A stretch of 64,000 bases of DNA from Acidisoma sp. PAMC 29798 (GTDB lineage Bacteria; Pseudomonadota; Alphaproteobacteria; Acetobacterales; Acetobacteraceae): the NCBI RefSeq assembly GCF_030252425.1, contig NZ_CP126994.1, positions 3,529,001-3,593,000 of the forward strand. The letters are read 5' to 3'. Below are positions 44,838 to 53,809 of the stretch, one piece after another; position 1 is the first letter of the stretch, and every line of letters starts with the position of its first letter. Both the position numbers and the translations under genes were made by a program. The notes below the pieces were generated by a model. That model saw only the letters and a program-made list of their open reading frames with translations, was not told the DNA's origin and did not search any database.

Positions 44838-46984
44838 ACGCTGCCGCGAGCGGCGTGGTGTCCACGGTCACGGGCGTACATTTCGCTGCCGCCGTGCCGC
44901 TTTGGGCGCTGGCCGGGCTCGGGCTGCTCGGGCTCGCGGCCCTGATACCAGCGTTTCGTGCGCGCACGCCCGGCCGGTGGTGGCGGCTGCTGGTCCTCGC
45001 CCTCGTGCTCGGCTGGCTCAGCGGCCCCAATCTGGTGCGGCAGCAATGGCGCGCCCAGCCCGACATCGCTCTTCTCGTTTTGGACAAAAGCGGTTCGATG
45101 AGCGTGCATCATCGCGCCGCGATCGCCGAGGCGGCGCGCACCGCCCTGGTGGCGCAGGCGCGCACCATCCCGAACCTGCAATTACGGACCATCACGGTGC
45201 CGGAAGATGGCGCCGCCGGCACACAGATGTTCGGTGCCATCAACGCGGCGCTGGGCGATATCCCGCCCGACCAGCTGGCCGGTATCGTCGCCCTCAGTGA
45301 CGGCCAGATCGCCGACCTGCCCGCGAAACCGGGTTTTACGGCGCCCTTCCATCTGCTTCTGCCGGCGCGGGGGGAGGAGACGGATCGTCGCCTCCGCCTG
45401 ATCGACGCGCCGCGCTACGGCGTCGTCGGCGGCAGCGTCACCCTCCGCTACGTCGTCGAGGATCTGGGACCCGTGACACTGGGCGGCAGCGCGGATGTCA
45501 CCATCAGTCGGGACGGCGCACCCGCCACCGTCACCAATGTCGCCGTCGGGGCCGTGCAGAGCGTCACCCTGCCGGTGACGCGGGAAGGCCCTTCGGTCGT
45601 GCTTCTGGCCGCCTCGGCTTTGGCGGGTGAGGTGTCGCCCGTCAACAACCAGCAGATCGTGACCATCAACGGCGTGCGGGACCGGCTGCGCGTGCTGCTG
45701 ATCTCCGGCCAGCCCGATCCCGGGGAGCGCGCCTGGCGCCGGTTGCTGAAATCGGACCCCGCCGTCGATCTCGTGCATTTCACCATTCTGCGCCCGCCGG
45801 ACAAGGACGACCTAACGCCGCTGGATCAGCTCGCGCTGATCGCCTTCCCGGAGCAGGAGCTGTTCGAGCGCAAGATCGCGAATTTCGACCTCATCATTCT
45901 CGATCGCTTCCAGAACCGGGGTATCCTGCCCGCTGCCTATCTCGCGAACATCGCGCGCTATGTACGCAATGGCGGTGCCTTGCTGCTCGAAGCCGGGCCG
46001 GAATTCGCCTCCCCTCAGTCGCTGGCGCATACGCCGCTCGGCACGATCCTGCCGGGCCAGCCCACCACGCCCGGCGCGCCGGATGACATGATGGATTTCC
46101 CGGCCCCCTTGGTCGATGTGGCGCCGGCTGGCAGCGGCATCACCGTGGCAGCCTTCCGGCCACGCCTGACGGATCTGGGGTTGCGCGATCCCGTGACGGC
46201 GGATCTGTCCGGGACGGAGGGTCAGGCAACGCCCGATTGGGGCCATTGGTATCGCCTTATCGATGCGCAGAGCGTTCATGGTCAGGTTCTGATGCAAGGC
46301 GCCGAAGACCGCCCGCTGCTGATCCTCGACCATGTCGGGCAAGGCAGGGTCGGGCTTCTGCTGTCGGATCAAATTTGGCTCTGGGCCCGCGAGCATGACG
46401 GTGGCGGCCCGCAGGCGGAGCTGCTGCGGCGGGTCGCGCATTGGCTGATGAAGGAGCCGGCGCTGGAGGAGAACCGCCTTAGCGCCACCATCGATGGCGG
46501 CGCCCTTACGATCGATGAGCGCAGCCTGCTGCCTGGGCCGCCGCCCGTTGTCGCCATCACCGATCCGGCCGGCATGGTGCGGCGGCTGCCGATGAGCACC
46601 ATCGGCGCTGGCCATGCGACCTTGTCCGTGCCTGTCACGCAGCCCGGCCTCTGGCGGGTGAGTGACGGCACCCGCACCGCCTATGCCGCATCTGATACGG
46701 CCGATCCGCCGGAATGGGCGGACCTTCGCGCGACGGCCACCAAGGCCGGTGCCCTCATCGCGTCCACCAGTGGCAGCGCCCATTGGCTGGAGGGCGCGGC
46801 CGTTCCGCAACTGCGCCTCGTGGCACCAGCGGATGTCGGCGGGGGTTTTGACTGGATCGGCCTTCGGCGGAACAGCGCTCACGTGACGACTGGCATCGCG
46901 CTCACACCCCTGTTGCCGCCCTGGGCCGCCTTGCCGCTGCTGCTGGGTGTGCTTCTGCTAGCCTGGAGACGCGAGGCACGCTGA
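44834..46984 (+). CDS. VWA-like membrane protein of the MoxR operon
   Basis: A 716-residue protein with N-terminal helices (PLWALAGLGLLGLAALIP, LLVLALVLGWLSGP) and a C-terminal helix (ALPLLLGVLLLAW). Between them IALLVLDKSGSMSV provides a MIDAS-like D-x-S-x-S, and later VRNGGALLLEAGPEF and QGRVGLLLSDQIWLW suggest a GATase-1-like domain. It is the fourth gene of the MoxR-DUF58-DUF4159 array and starts inside the last codon of the preceding gene. Such arrays are linked to envelope stress or protein maturation; the target is unknown. Confidence 0.8.
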   Translation: MNAAASGVVSTVTGVHFAAAVPLWALAGLGLLGLAALIPAFRARTPGRWWRLLVLALVLGWLSGPNLVRQQWRAQPDIALLVLDKSGSMSVHHRAAIAEAARTALVAQARTIPNLQLRTITVPEDGAAGTQMFGAINAALGDIPPDQLAGIVALSDGQIADLPAKPGFTAPFHLLLPARGEETDRRLRLIDAPRYGVVGGSVTLRYVVEDLGPVTLGGSADVTISRDGAPATVTNVAVGAVQSVTLPVTREGPSVVLLAASALAGEVSPVNNQQIVTINGVRDRLRVLLISGQPDPGERAWRRLLKSDPAVDLVHFTILRPPDKDDLTPLDQLALIAFPEQELFERKIANFDLIILDRFQNRGILPAAYLANIARYVRNGGALLLEAGPEFASPQSLAHTPLGTILPGQPTTPGAPDDMMDFPAPLVDVAPAGSGITVAAFRPRLTDLGLRDPVTADLSGTEGQATPDWGHWYRLIDAQSVHGQVLMQGAEDRPLLILDHVGQGRVGLLLSDQIWLWAREHDGGGPQAELLRRVAHWLMKEPALEENRLSATIDGGALTIDERSLLPGPPPVVAITDPAGMVRRLPMSTIGAGHATLSVPVTQPGLWRVSDGTRTAYAASDTADPPEWADLRATATKAGALIASTSGSAHWLEGAAVPQLRLVAPADVGGGFDWIGLRRNSAHVTTGIALTPLLPPWAALPLLLGVLLLAWRREAR

Positions 46985-47205
46985 GCCGCAATCCCTCTAT
47001 CGCGCATGACTTTTGTGCGATTCTGTGCTAAGTGCATGAATTACGAGAAAACTAGGCCCTTCTGGCATAGGGCGTTTCAGACGCCGAAGCCTGTGGCCCA
47101 CATCACCCGTCGCTCGTAATTGCCTTGCGTTCGCGGCATGGCCCTTCGGCTGTGCTTCGGGAGCGAGGCGGATTGCGACGATGCTTTCGCGGAAGGCTGA
47201 ATCAC

Positions 47206-47874
47206 ATGACATCCCCCTCCCCCATCGACGCTGGCGATACTCTTGCCGAGGATGACGCAATCGCCGCCGTTCCGGTGGAGATCGATGAAGCCCCCGTCCA
47301 AGCCCAGAGCGCGGCCGAGCCGCCCGAGGTTGACGACGAGGACGCGGAAGCTGAGATCAAGCCGGTCAAGCCCGTTCTGGCCAAGGCCGAGAAATTCGCC
47401 GAGGGCGATTACGTCGTCTACCCGACCCATGGCGTCGGCAAGGTCGAGCGGATCGCCCATGAGGAAATCGCGGGCCACAAGCTCGAACTGATCCACATCA
47501 CCTTCGAAGAAAACCGCATGACCTTGCGGGTGCCGGTGGCCAAGGCGCGCAGCGCCGGCCTGCGGAAGCTCGCCACACGCAAGCTGTTCGACGATGCCCT
47601 CGCCGTGCTCAAGGGCCGTGCCCGGATCAAGCGCACCATGTGGTCGCGCCGGGCGCAGGAATACGAAGCGAAGATCAATTCCGGCGATCCCCTCGCCATC
47701 GCCGAGGTGGTGCGCGACCTGCATCGCAACTCAGGCCAGCCGGACCAGAGCTTCAGTGAGCGTCAGATTTACGAAGCCGCGATGGATCGTCTGGCCGCCG
47801 AGCTTGCCGCGCTCGACCGGACCGACAAAGCGACCGCCGCCACCAAGCTGAACGACTTCCTCAAGACGTTGTAA
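47206..47874 (+). CDS. CarD/CdnL-family RNA-polymerase-binding regulator
   Basis: A 222-residue transcription factor. An acidic N-terminal tail of about 55 residues precedes the RNA-polymerase-interacting Tudor-like domain (FAEGDYVVYPTHGVGKVERI, then LELIHITFEENRMTLRVP). The helical DNA-binding domain follows (TMWSRRAQEYEAKINSGDPL, ERQIYEAAMDRLAAEL). CarD/CdnL proteins stabilise open complexes at rRNA and other housekeeping promoters. ATG 47206 has GGAAGG nine bases upstream; the frame to 47125 is discarded. A palindromic repeat and a terminator follow. Confidence 0.92.
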   Translation: MTSPSPIDAGDTLAEDDAIAAVPVEIDEAPVQAQSAAEPPEVDDEDAEAEIKPVKPVLAKAEKFAEGDYVVYPTHGVGKVERIAHEEIAGHKLELIHITFEENRMTLRVPVAKARSAGLRKLATRKLFDDALAVLKGRARIKRTMWSRRAQEYEAKINSGDPLAIAEVVRDLHRNSGQPDQSFSERQIYEAAMDRLAAELAALDRTDKATAATKLNDFLKTL

Positions 47875-47883
47875 TTTCGATGC

Positions 47884-47952
47884 GGCGGAATGCGCTTCGC
47901 TTTTCCGCCCTACCTCCAACCTGTAGGGCGGAAAAGCGAAGCGCATTCCGCC
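47884..47952. repeat. Dispersed palindromic repeat, copy 2
   Basis: A perfect 30-bp inverted repeat (47884-47913 with 47923-47952) around a nine-base loop, starting nine bases after the carD stop. It shares GGCGGAA at the ends and TTTTCCGCCCTAC near the loop with the copy at 14077-14145, where it also lies between convergent genes. Confidence 0.9.
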
Positions 47953-47970
47953 ACTGAACATCGGAGAAAT

Positions 47971-48004
47971 AAAAAAGGGCGGGGGATTGCTCCCCCGCCC
48001 TTTT
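47971..48004. terminator. Bidirectional rho-independent terminator between carD and the BI-1 gene
   Basis: GGGCGGGGG (47977-47985) pairs with CCCCCGCCC (47992-48000) around a six-base loop. Six A precede the stem and four T follow it, so it fits a terminator read from either strand. It separates convergent genes. Confidence 0.9.
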
Positions 48005-48026
48005 GCTGTCTGCCGTTTGGCAAAGT

Positions 48027-48800
48027 CTAGTTGCTGTTCCGGTTGCCCATGATCTGCAGCATCATCATGAAAAGGTTGATGAAGTTCAAATACAGCGCCA
48101 GGGCGTCATAGACGCTGCGCTTGGCCGCCATCTCACCGTCATAGCCGTAGCCATACTGGATATAGTCGGTCTTGATCCGCTGGGTGTCATAGGCCGTCAA
48201 CCCGGTGAAGACGAGCACGCCAATGATGCTCACCGCGAACTGGATCGCGCTGGAACCCACGAAGATATTGACCACAGAGGCCAGGATGATGCCGAACAGG
48301 CCCATGATCAGGAAGCTGCCGAACTTGCTCAGGTCGGTCTTCGTCGTATAGCCCCAGGCGCTCATCGCGGCGAAGGTGCCGGCGCAGATGAAGAAGACCG
48401 TCACCACGGAGGTCTGGGTGTAGATCAGAAAGATGTTCGTCAGGCTGGCGCCCATCGTTGCCGCGAAGACCCAGAACAAGGCCTGGGCGGCCGTGCGGGA
48501 CAGCTTATTGACGCCAAAACTCAGCACCATCACGAAGGCCAGCGGCGCGAGCATCGCGATATAGGCGAGGCCCGACGGGCGATGAACCAAGAAGCCCTGG
48601 GCGCTCTGCACCTGGGGGTAGAAGTAGTTGATGGCGTCGGTATGAGCGATGCCGTAGGCGACGATGCCCGTCAGCAGCAGGCCGGACGCCATCCAGTTGA
48701 ACACGCGCAGCATATAGGCGCGCAATCCGGCATCGAGAACCGCAGCCGACGCAGCGGTCGAACCGCCACGATAGGTTCGGAAATCGGGACTGAAAGCCAT
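48027..48800 (-). CDS. BAX-inhibitor-1/YccA-family membrane protein
   Basis: A 257-residue inner-membrane protein with seven helices. Typical marks are RVFNWMASGLLLTGIVAYGI, LSFGVNKLSRTAAQALFWVF and the C-terminal VFTGLTAYDTQRIKTDY with the conserved Asp. Bacterial members act as calcium-leak channels or modulate FtsH proteolysis. ATG 48800 has AAGGA ten bases upstream; the frame to 48905 adds a non-conserved head. It is separated from mlaC by 142 bases on the same strand. Confidence 0.92.
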   Translation of the reverse strand: MAFSPDFRTYRGGSTAASAAVLDAGLRAYMLRVFNWMASGLLLTGIVAYGIAHTDAINYFYPQVQSAQGFLVHRPSGLAYIAMLAPLAFVMVLSFGVNKLSRTAAQALFWVFAATMGASLTNIFLIYTQTSVVTVFFICAGTFAAMSAWGYTTKTDLSKFGSFLIMGLFGIILASVVNIFVGSSAIQFAVSIIGVLVFTGLTAYDTQRIKTDYIQYGYGYDGEMAAKRSVYDALALYLNFINLFMMMLQIMGNRNSN

Positions 48801-48942
48801 TGCAGGATAATCCTTGTAACGCCGCAGGAAGCGGCTCCCCCCTATTTTGGCGGGTTCGCCAGCCGGATCAAGCGAAATCGGTCCTACATTTTCGCAACGA
48901 TTCAACCACGTTACAAGATCCCTAAGTCTTTAGGGTCGCCCT

Positions 48943-49575
48943 TCAACCCGCAGTGCTGGACTGAAGACGCGCCAGTTGCCCGCGCATCGCGTCGATCAAG
49001 GCCTGAACCTGCCCGCCATGCTGCGAAACGACGCCGGCATAATCGTTGCGCTCGGTCAGGCGCATGCTGGTGCCCGCCGCGATGATGTCGATGATCTTGG
49101 GCTGACCGCCAACCGGCTGCACAACCCATTGAACGGTCGTCGGCGGCTTGCCGGGCACGGCGACATCGGTCGCCACCACCGTGCCGGCATCACGCTGGTC
49201 GATGGCGGTAATCTTGAAGCTGGCACCCTGGAAGCTGCTCGCCTGCCCGGTCACTGAATAAACCAGCAACTGGCGAAAGGTTTCCAAATAAGCCTGTTGC
49301 TGCTCGGGCGTCGCGACCCGCCAGTAGCGGCCGAGCACGAACTTGGCGACGCCATCGACATCGACATTATCCGCCACGATCTTTTGCAACGCCGGCTGCT
49401 TCTGCGCGACGGGGCCGGTACTATTCACGGTATCGATCAAGGCATTGCCGGTCGTCTGGATCAGGCTGCGTGCATCCGACACCGCATCCGCCCGCGCGGC
49501 GGGGGACAGGGCGACACCGGCGACCAGGCAAAGCACGGCAAGACCGCGGCCAAATATTCTACGATTGGGGGACAT
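48943..49575 (-). CDS. mlaC: MlaC-like periplasmic phospholipid carrier (Ttg2D family)
   Basis: A 210-residue periplasmic protein with a signal peptide (LAVLCLVAGVALSPAARA). The family region runs from NALIDTVNST through FVLGRYWRVATPEQQQAYLE to DIIAAGTSMRLTERNDYAGV, as in MlaC/Ttg2D. MlaC shuttles phospholipids between the MlaA complex in the outer membrane and the MlaFEDB transporter. mlaA lies 39 bases upstream on the same strand. MlaFED genes are not in this window. Confidence 0.9.
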   Translation of the reverse strand: MSPNRRIFGRGLAVLCLVAGVALSPAARADAVSDARSLIQTTGNALIDTVNSTGPVAQKQPALQKIVADNVDVDGVAKFVLGRYWRVATPEQQQAYLETFRQLLVYSVTGQASSFQGASFKITAIDQRDAGTVVATDVAVPGKPPTTVQWVVQPVGGQPKIIDIIAAGTSMRLTERNDYAGVVSQHGGQVQALIDAMRGQLARLQSSTAG

Positions 49576-49614
49576 GATCTGCTCTGTGTCCTTTTCTTGA
49601 GGCGAGTATAGGTT

Positions 49615-50412
49615 TCAGGGTGCCACAGCAGGAATGGCCGCCGGCTGCGGGAACCAGTCGGGCACCGTCGCCCGATGATCGTCACGCGCCGCCTGCACGG
49701 CAGCCTCCCGATGCTGGCGATAAAGGCTGCGGAAGGTCGCGTAGGGATCAAGCGCCATGCGCTTCACCTCATCAATCGGCTTCAGCAGGTCGGCACGAAG
49801 ATTGACGATTCCAACCACCGTGCGGGTATCGCCGAGGGCGCTGACGATGGCGCCGGAACCGATCCAGAAGAACGGATCGGAGATGATGCCGACGCCGAAG
49901 CCGGCGGCATCACGCGGATCGGACGGGCCAAGAACCGGCAAATACAGGAACGGCCCCTCGCCAAGACCCCAGAGGGCTAGGGTGATGCCGAAGTCGGCCT
50001 CATGGGACGGATAGCCGAGACCCGTCGCCACATCGAAGATACCGGCCACACCCACGGTGGAGTTCACGACGAACCGCACCAGGCTGTCACCGGCGCGGCG
50101 TGACTTCGCTTCGAGGAGATCGTTGAGGAAAATGACCGGCGTGTCGAGGTTGGAGAGCACGTCGCCAAGATGCGTGCGCACGACCCGCGGCACGACATAG
50201 GCATAGCCCTGGGCGATGGGCTTCAGGCCATAGGTATCGAGCGTGTCGTTCACCGCATACAGTTTGCGGTTGAGCGGTTCCAGCGGATCATTGGTCTGGT
50301 TATAGGCGGCAAGGGCATCGGGATTGGATGCCGGTGGCTTCGTCGCGCAAGCCGTGAGCGCCGTCAGCGCCACGACCGCTGAGAACCAAAAATGTCTGAC
50401 GCTCGATCCCAC
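49615..50412 (-). CDS. mlaA: MlaA/VacJ outer-membrane lipoprotein
   Basis: A 265-residue lipoprotein. The signal peptide ends in lipobox TALTAC. The family motif NDPLEPLNRKLYAVNDTLD follows, then FLNDLLEAKSRRAGDSLVRF, GYPSHEADFGITLALWGLGE and GPFLYLPVLGPSDPRDAAG, all diagnostic of MlaA. The protein removes mislocalised phospholipids from the outer leaflet. I chose GTG 50412 because AGGGGG lies seven bases before it; a TTG at 50439 is the longer alternative. It is cotranscribed with mlaC and divergent from metF. Confidence 0.92.
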   Translation of the reverse strand: MGSSVRHFWFSAVVALTALTACATKPPASNPDALAAYNQTNDPLEPLNRKLYAVNDTLDTYGLKPIAQGYAYVVPRVVRTHLGDVLSNLDTPVIFLNDLLEAKSRRAGDSLVRFVVNSTVGVAGIFDVATGLGYPSHEADFGITLALWGLGEGPFLYLPVLGPSDPRDAAGFGVGIISDPFFWIGSGAIVSALGDTRTVVGIVNLRADLLKPIDEVKRMALDPYATFRSLYRQHREAAVQAARDDHRATVPDWFPQPAAIPAVAP

Positions 50413-50504
50413 GCGGTAGCCCCCTGAGTGACAGCCCAACCGGGGCTAAAGCAGTAAAAGCAAGACGTAAAACAAAAATCGCGCGAGGGGTATCCCTCCG
50501 GGAA

Positions 50505-50519
50505 CTGGAAAGTTTCCAG
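50505..50519. promoter_or_regulatory. 15-bp palindrome between divergent mlaA and metF
   Basis: CTGGAAA and TTTCCAG flank a single G, giving a 15-base palindrome (50505-50519) in the 247-base divergent region. It could be an operator for either gene. No SAM- or SAH-type riboswitch consensus was recognisable ahead of metF. Confidence 0.35.
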
Positions 50520-50659
50520 ACGGCCCAGACACGCGATCCTCGCACCGTGTTAGGCTCTCATGCTTAAGGTGCGTCTGCCAGAAGTCTTGCACGAAACCTC
50601 TGTTGCTGCCACGGAGAGCATCCGATGAGACCGATCGCCCAGACGGTGAGACCACGCAG

Positions 50660-51610
50660 ATGAACCTTCCCTTGTCTCCCCGCCTTCCTGCGCTTGAGCG
50701 CTGGGTCAGCGGCCCGCGCTTTGGCGCGATCCCCCTCCCCGATCACTCGGCGCCCGCCCCAGCACTGTCATTCGAGTTCTTTCCGCCCAAGACCGAGGCG
50801 CTCGAAACCCAGCTTTGGGCCTGCGTCCGCCGCCTGGAGACGCTGCAGCCGCGCTTCGTCTCGGTGACCTATGGCGCCGGCGGCAGCACCCAGGCGCGCA
50901 CGCACGCGACCGTGATCCGCCTCGTGGAGGAAACGGCGCTGACCCCGGCAGCGCATCTGACCTGCGTCGGTGCGACGCGCGCCGAGGTCGATGAGGTTGC
51001 GGCCCGCTACTGGGCCGGCGGCGTACGCCACATCGTCGCCCTGCGTGGCGATCTGCCCGACGGCCAGAGCGACGTCGGCGCCGACGGCTATCAAAGTGCC
51101 ATCGAACTGGTCGAGGGCCTGAAGAAGGTCGCGGATTTTGAGATCAGCGTCTCGGCCTATCCCGAGGTGCATCCCCGCGCCGCCAGCGCCGAAGCCGACC
51201 TCGACAATCTCAAGCGTAAGCTCGACGCCGGGGCAACACGGGCCATTACGCAGTATTTCTTCGACAGCGCCGTCTATCTTCGTTTCCTCGACCGCTGCCT
51301 GGCGGCCGGCATCACGGCGCCGATCGTGCCCGGCATCATGCCCGTGACGAACTTCACCCAGGCCGCCCGCTTCAGCGCCATGTGCGGCACTTCGGTCCCG
51401 GACTGGATGGGCGTGATGTTCCAGGGCCTGGACGATGATGTCGAAACGCGCCGCATGGTCTCCGTCGTCATGGCGGCCGAGCAGGTTCGGCTGCTGCAGG
51501 CGAATGGCGTGGATGAGTTCCACTTCTACACGCTCAATCGGCCCGACCTGACCTATGCCATCGCCCATGTGCTCGGCGTCCGCCCGAAGGCGGAGCAGCC
51601 GGCCGCGTGA
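50660..51610 (+). CDS. metF: 5,10-methylenetetrahydrofolate reductase
   Basis: A 316-residue FAD-dependent enzyme that makes 5-methyl-THF for methionine synthesis. Motifs of the TIM-barrel family are ALSFEFFPPKTEALE, FVSVTYGAGGSTQ, HLTCVGATRAEVDE, IVALRGDLPDG, ISVSAYPEVHPRA, TQYFFDSAVYLRF, and EFHFYTLNRPDLTYAI. ATG 50660 follows GAGA at usable spacing; the frame to 50603 is not conserved. The uvrD gene starts with a GTG that overlaps its stop (GTGA). Confidence 0.94.
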   Translation: MNLPLSPRLPALERWVSGPRFGAIPLPDHSAPAPALSFEFFPPKTEALETQLWACVRRLETLQPRFVSVTYGAGGSTQARTHATVIRLVEETALTPAAHLTCVGATRAEVDEVAARYWAGGVRHIVALRGDLPDGQSDVGADGYQSAIELVEGLKKVADFEISVSAYPEVHPRAASAEADLDNLKRKLDAGATRAITQYFFDSAVYLRFLDRCLAAGITAPIVPGIMPVTNFTQAARFSAMCGTSVPDWMGVMFQGLDDDVETRRMVSVVMAAEQVRLLQANGVDEFHFYTLNRPDLTYAIAHVLGVRPKAEQPAA

Positions 51611-53796
51611 CCGCCTATCTCGACCGGCTCAACGCCGAGCAGCGCGCGGCGGTCGAAACCGTAGACGGCCCCCTTCTGGTGCTGGCGGGCGCTGGCACCG
51701 GCAAGACGCGGGTTTTGACGACCCGCTTCGCGCATATTCTGATGTCGGGCCGCGCCGGGCCGGGCCAGGTGCTGGCCGTCACCTTCACCAACCGCGCGGC
51801 GCGCGAAATGCGCGAGCGGATCAGCAGCATCCTCGGCCGCCCCGCCGAGGGGCTGTGGCTCGGCACCTTTCATTCCCTCTGCGCACGCATTCTGCGCCGC
51901 CACGCGACCCAGGTCGGGCTGGAGTCGAACTTCTCGATCCTCGATACCGATGACCAGCTCCGCCTGCTCAAGCAGGTGATGCAGGCCGAGGGTGTGGATG
52001 CCAAACGCTGGCTGCCGCCGGCGCTGATGGGCATCATCCAGCGCTGGAAGGATCGCGGCTTGACGCCCGATCGCGTCACCCCGGCCGAGGATACTGACTT
52101 TGCGGGCGGCCGAGGGCGCGAACTCTACACCGCCTATCAGGACCGTCTGCGCACCCTCAATGCCGCCGATTTCGGCGATCTGCTGCTGCATGTCACCGAG
52201 ATCCTGCGCACCCAGCCGGACATCCTTGCCCAATATCACCGCATGTTTCGCTACATCCTGGTCGACGAATACCAGGACACCAACCTCGTGCAATATCTGT
52301 GGCTGCGGCTGCTTGCACAGTCCCACCAGAACATCTGCTGCGTCGGCGACGACGACCAGTCGATCTATTCCTGGCGCGGCGCGGAGGTGGAGAACATCCT
52401 CCGCTTCGAAAAGGATTTTCCCGGCGCGCGCATCGTGCGCCTGGAAGCCAATTACCGCTCGACCGAGCAGATTCTCGGCGCCGCCTCCGCCCTGATCGCC
52501 CATAACGAGGGCCGCCTCGGCAAGACGCTGCGGTCCGGCCGCGACGATGCGACCGGCGACAAGGTCGAAGTCATCGGCCTGTGGGATTCCGAGGAAGAAG
52601 CCCGCATGGTCGGCACCCGGATCGAGCTGTTGCGGCGGGACGGTCATTCCCTCGCCGAAATCGCTCTGCTGGTGCGCGCCGGCTTCCAGACCCGCGCCTT
52701 TGAGGAGCGGCTGATCACCATCGGCATTCCGTACCGCATCGTCGGCGGCCAGCGCTTCTATGAGCGCGCCGAAATCCGCGACGCCATCGCCTATCTACGC
52801 CTCATCGTGCAGCCCGCCGACGACCTGGCCTTCGAGCGGATCGTCAATCTGCCGCGCCGGGGCGTGGGGGATGTCGCGCTGCGCAGCCTGCACACCTATT
52901 CGCGCACCCATCAGGTACCGCTGATGCTGGCGACCGAACGGTTGATCGCGGCAGGCGAATTGCGCGGCCGAGTGCGTGACAGCCTGTCCGAGCTGCTGCA
53001 CGGCTTTATGAGTTGGCGCGAACTGCTCAAGCGGGACGGTCATGTCGTGACCGCCGCCACGGTGCTGGACGAGTCCGGCTATACCGCCATGTGGAAGGCC
53101 GACAAATCGCCCGAGGCGCCGGGCCGGCTCGACAACCTCAAGGAACTCGTCCGGGCGCTGGCAGATTTCGAGACGCTGGAAGGCTTCCTCGATCATGTCT
53201 CCCTGGTCATGGAGAATGAGGAAAACACCCAGGCCCCGCGCGTCAGCCTGATGACGCTGCATGGCGCCAAGGGCCTGGAATTCGACACCGTCTTCCTGCC
53301 GGGTTGGGAGGAAGGGCTGTTTCCCAGCCAGCGGTCGATGGATGAAAGCGGGTTGAAGGGCTTGGAGGAGGAGCGTCGGCTCGCCTATGTCGGCCTCACC
53401 CGCGCGCGCCTGCGCGCCATCGTCAGCCATGCCGCCAATCGCCGTATCTATGCCAATTGGCAGAGCAGCGTGCCGAGCCGTTTCATCGAAGAACTGCCCG
53501 CCGAGCACATTACCCAGACCGGTAATGCGCGCCTGGAACGCCAGCAGCGATTGAGCGCTCCGCCCATCTTCAGCGGCGCCTTTCCGCTCACCGCGTCCCG
53601 GCCCAAGCCCGTGGCCGGCGCTTGGGAACAGGCGAGCCGGCCACCGCGCGCCGAAACCATTCCCGTCGGCGCCCGCGTGTTCCACCAAAAATTCGGCTAC
53701 GGCACCGTGACGGCCGTGGACGACAATCGGCTCGACATTGCCTTCGAGCAAAGCGGCGCCAAACGTGTGCTCGATTCCTTCGTGGAGCGCGCTTGA
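51607..53796 (+). CDS. uvrD: UvrD/PcrA-family superfamily I DNA helicase
   Basis: A 729-residue 3'-5' helicase of DNA repair. Conserved motifs in order are Walker A LAGAGTGKTRVL, Ia VTFTNRAAREM, II VDEYQDTN, III VGDDDQSIYSWRGA, IV VRLEANYRST, V LMTLHGAKGLEFDTV and VI ERRLAYVGLTRAR. The C-terminal Tudor-like domain (ARVFHQKFGYGTVTAVDDNR) that contacts RNA polymerase in PcrA/UvrD is present. The GTG start overlaps the metF stop. prmA follows after 13 bases. Confidence 0.94.
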   Translation: MTAYLDRLNAEQRAAVETVDGPLLVLAGAGTGKTRVLTTRFAHILMSGRAGPGQVLAVTFTNRAAREMRERISSILGRPAEGLWLGTFHSLCARILRRHATQVGLESNFSILDTDDQLRLLKQVMQAEGVDAKRWLPPALMGIIQRWKDRGLTPDRVTPAEDTDFAGGRGRELYTAYQDRLRTLNAADFGDLLLHVTEILRTQPDILAQYHRMFRYILVDEYQDTNLVQYLWLRLLAQSHQNICCVGDDDQSIYSWRGAEVENILRFEKDFPGARIVRLEANYRSTEQILGAASALIAHNEGRLGKTLRSGRDDATGDKVEVIGLWDSEEEARMVGTRIELLRRDGHSLAEIALLVRAGFQTRAFEERLITIGIPYRIVGGQRFYERAEIRDAIAYLRLIVQPADDLAFERIVNLPRRGVGDVALRSLHTYSRTHQVPLMLATERLIAAGELRGRVRDSLSELLHGFMSWRELLKRDGHVVTAATVLDESGYTAMWKADKSPEAPGRLDNLKELVRALADFETLEGFLDHVSLVMENEENTQAPRVSLMTLHGAKGLEFDTVFLPGWEEGLFPSQRSMDESGLKGLEEERRLAYVGLTRARLRAIVSHAANRRIYANWQSSVPSRFIEELPAEHITQTGNARLERQQRLSAPPIFSGAFPLTASRPKPVAGAWEQASRPPRAETIPVGARVFHQKFGYGTVTAVDDNRLDIAFEQSGAKRVLDSFVERA

Positions 53797-53809
53797 TGGA
53801 TAAAAACTG

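Noticed and set aside
50440-50659. Possible SAM or SAH riboswitch ahead of metF
   Set aside because: The region has short hairpins but lacks the conserved core sequences of SAM-II, SAM-V or SAH riboswitches as I know them.
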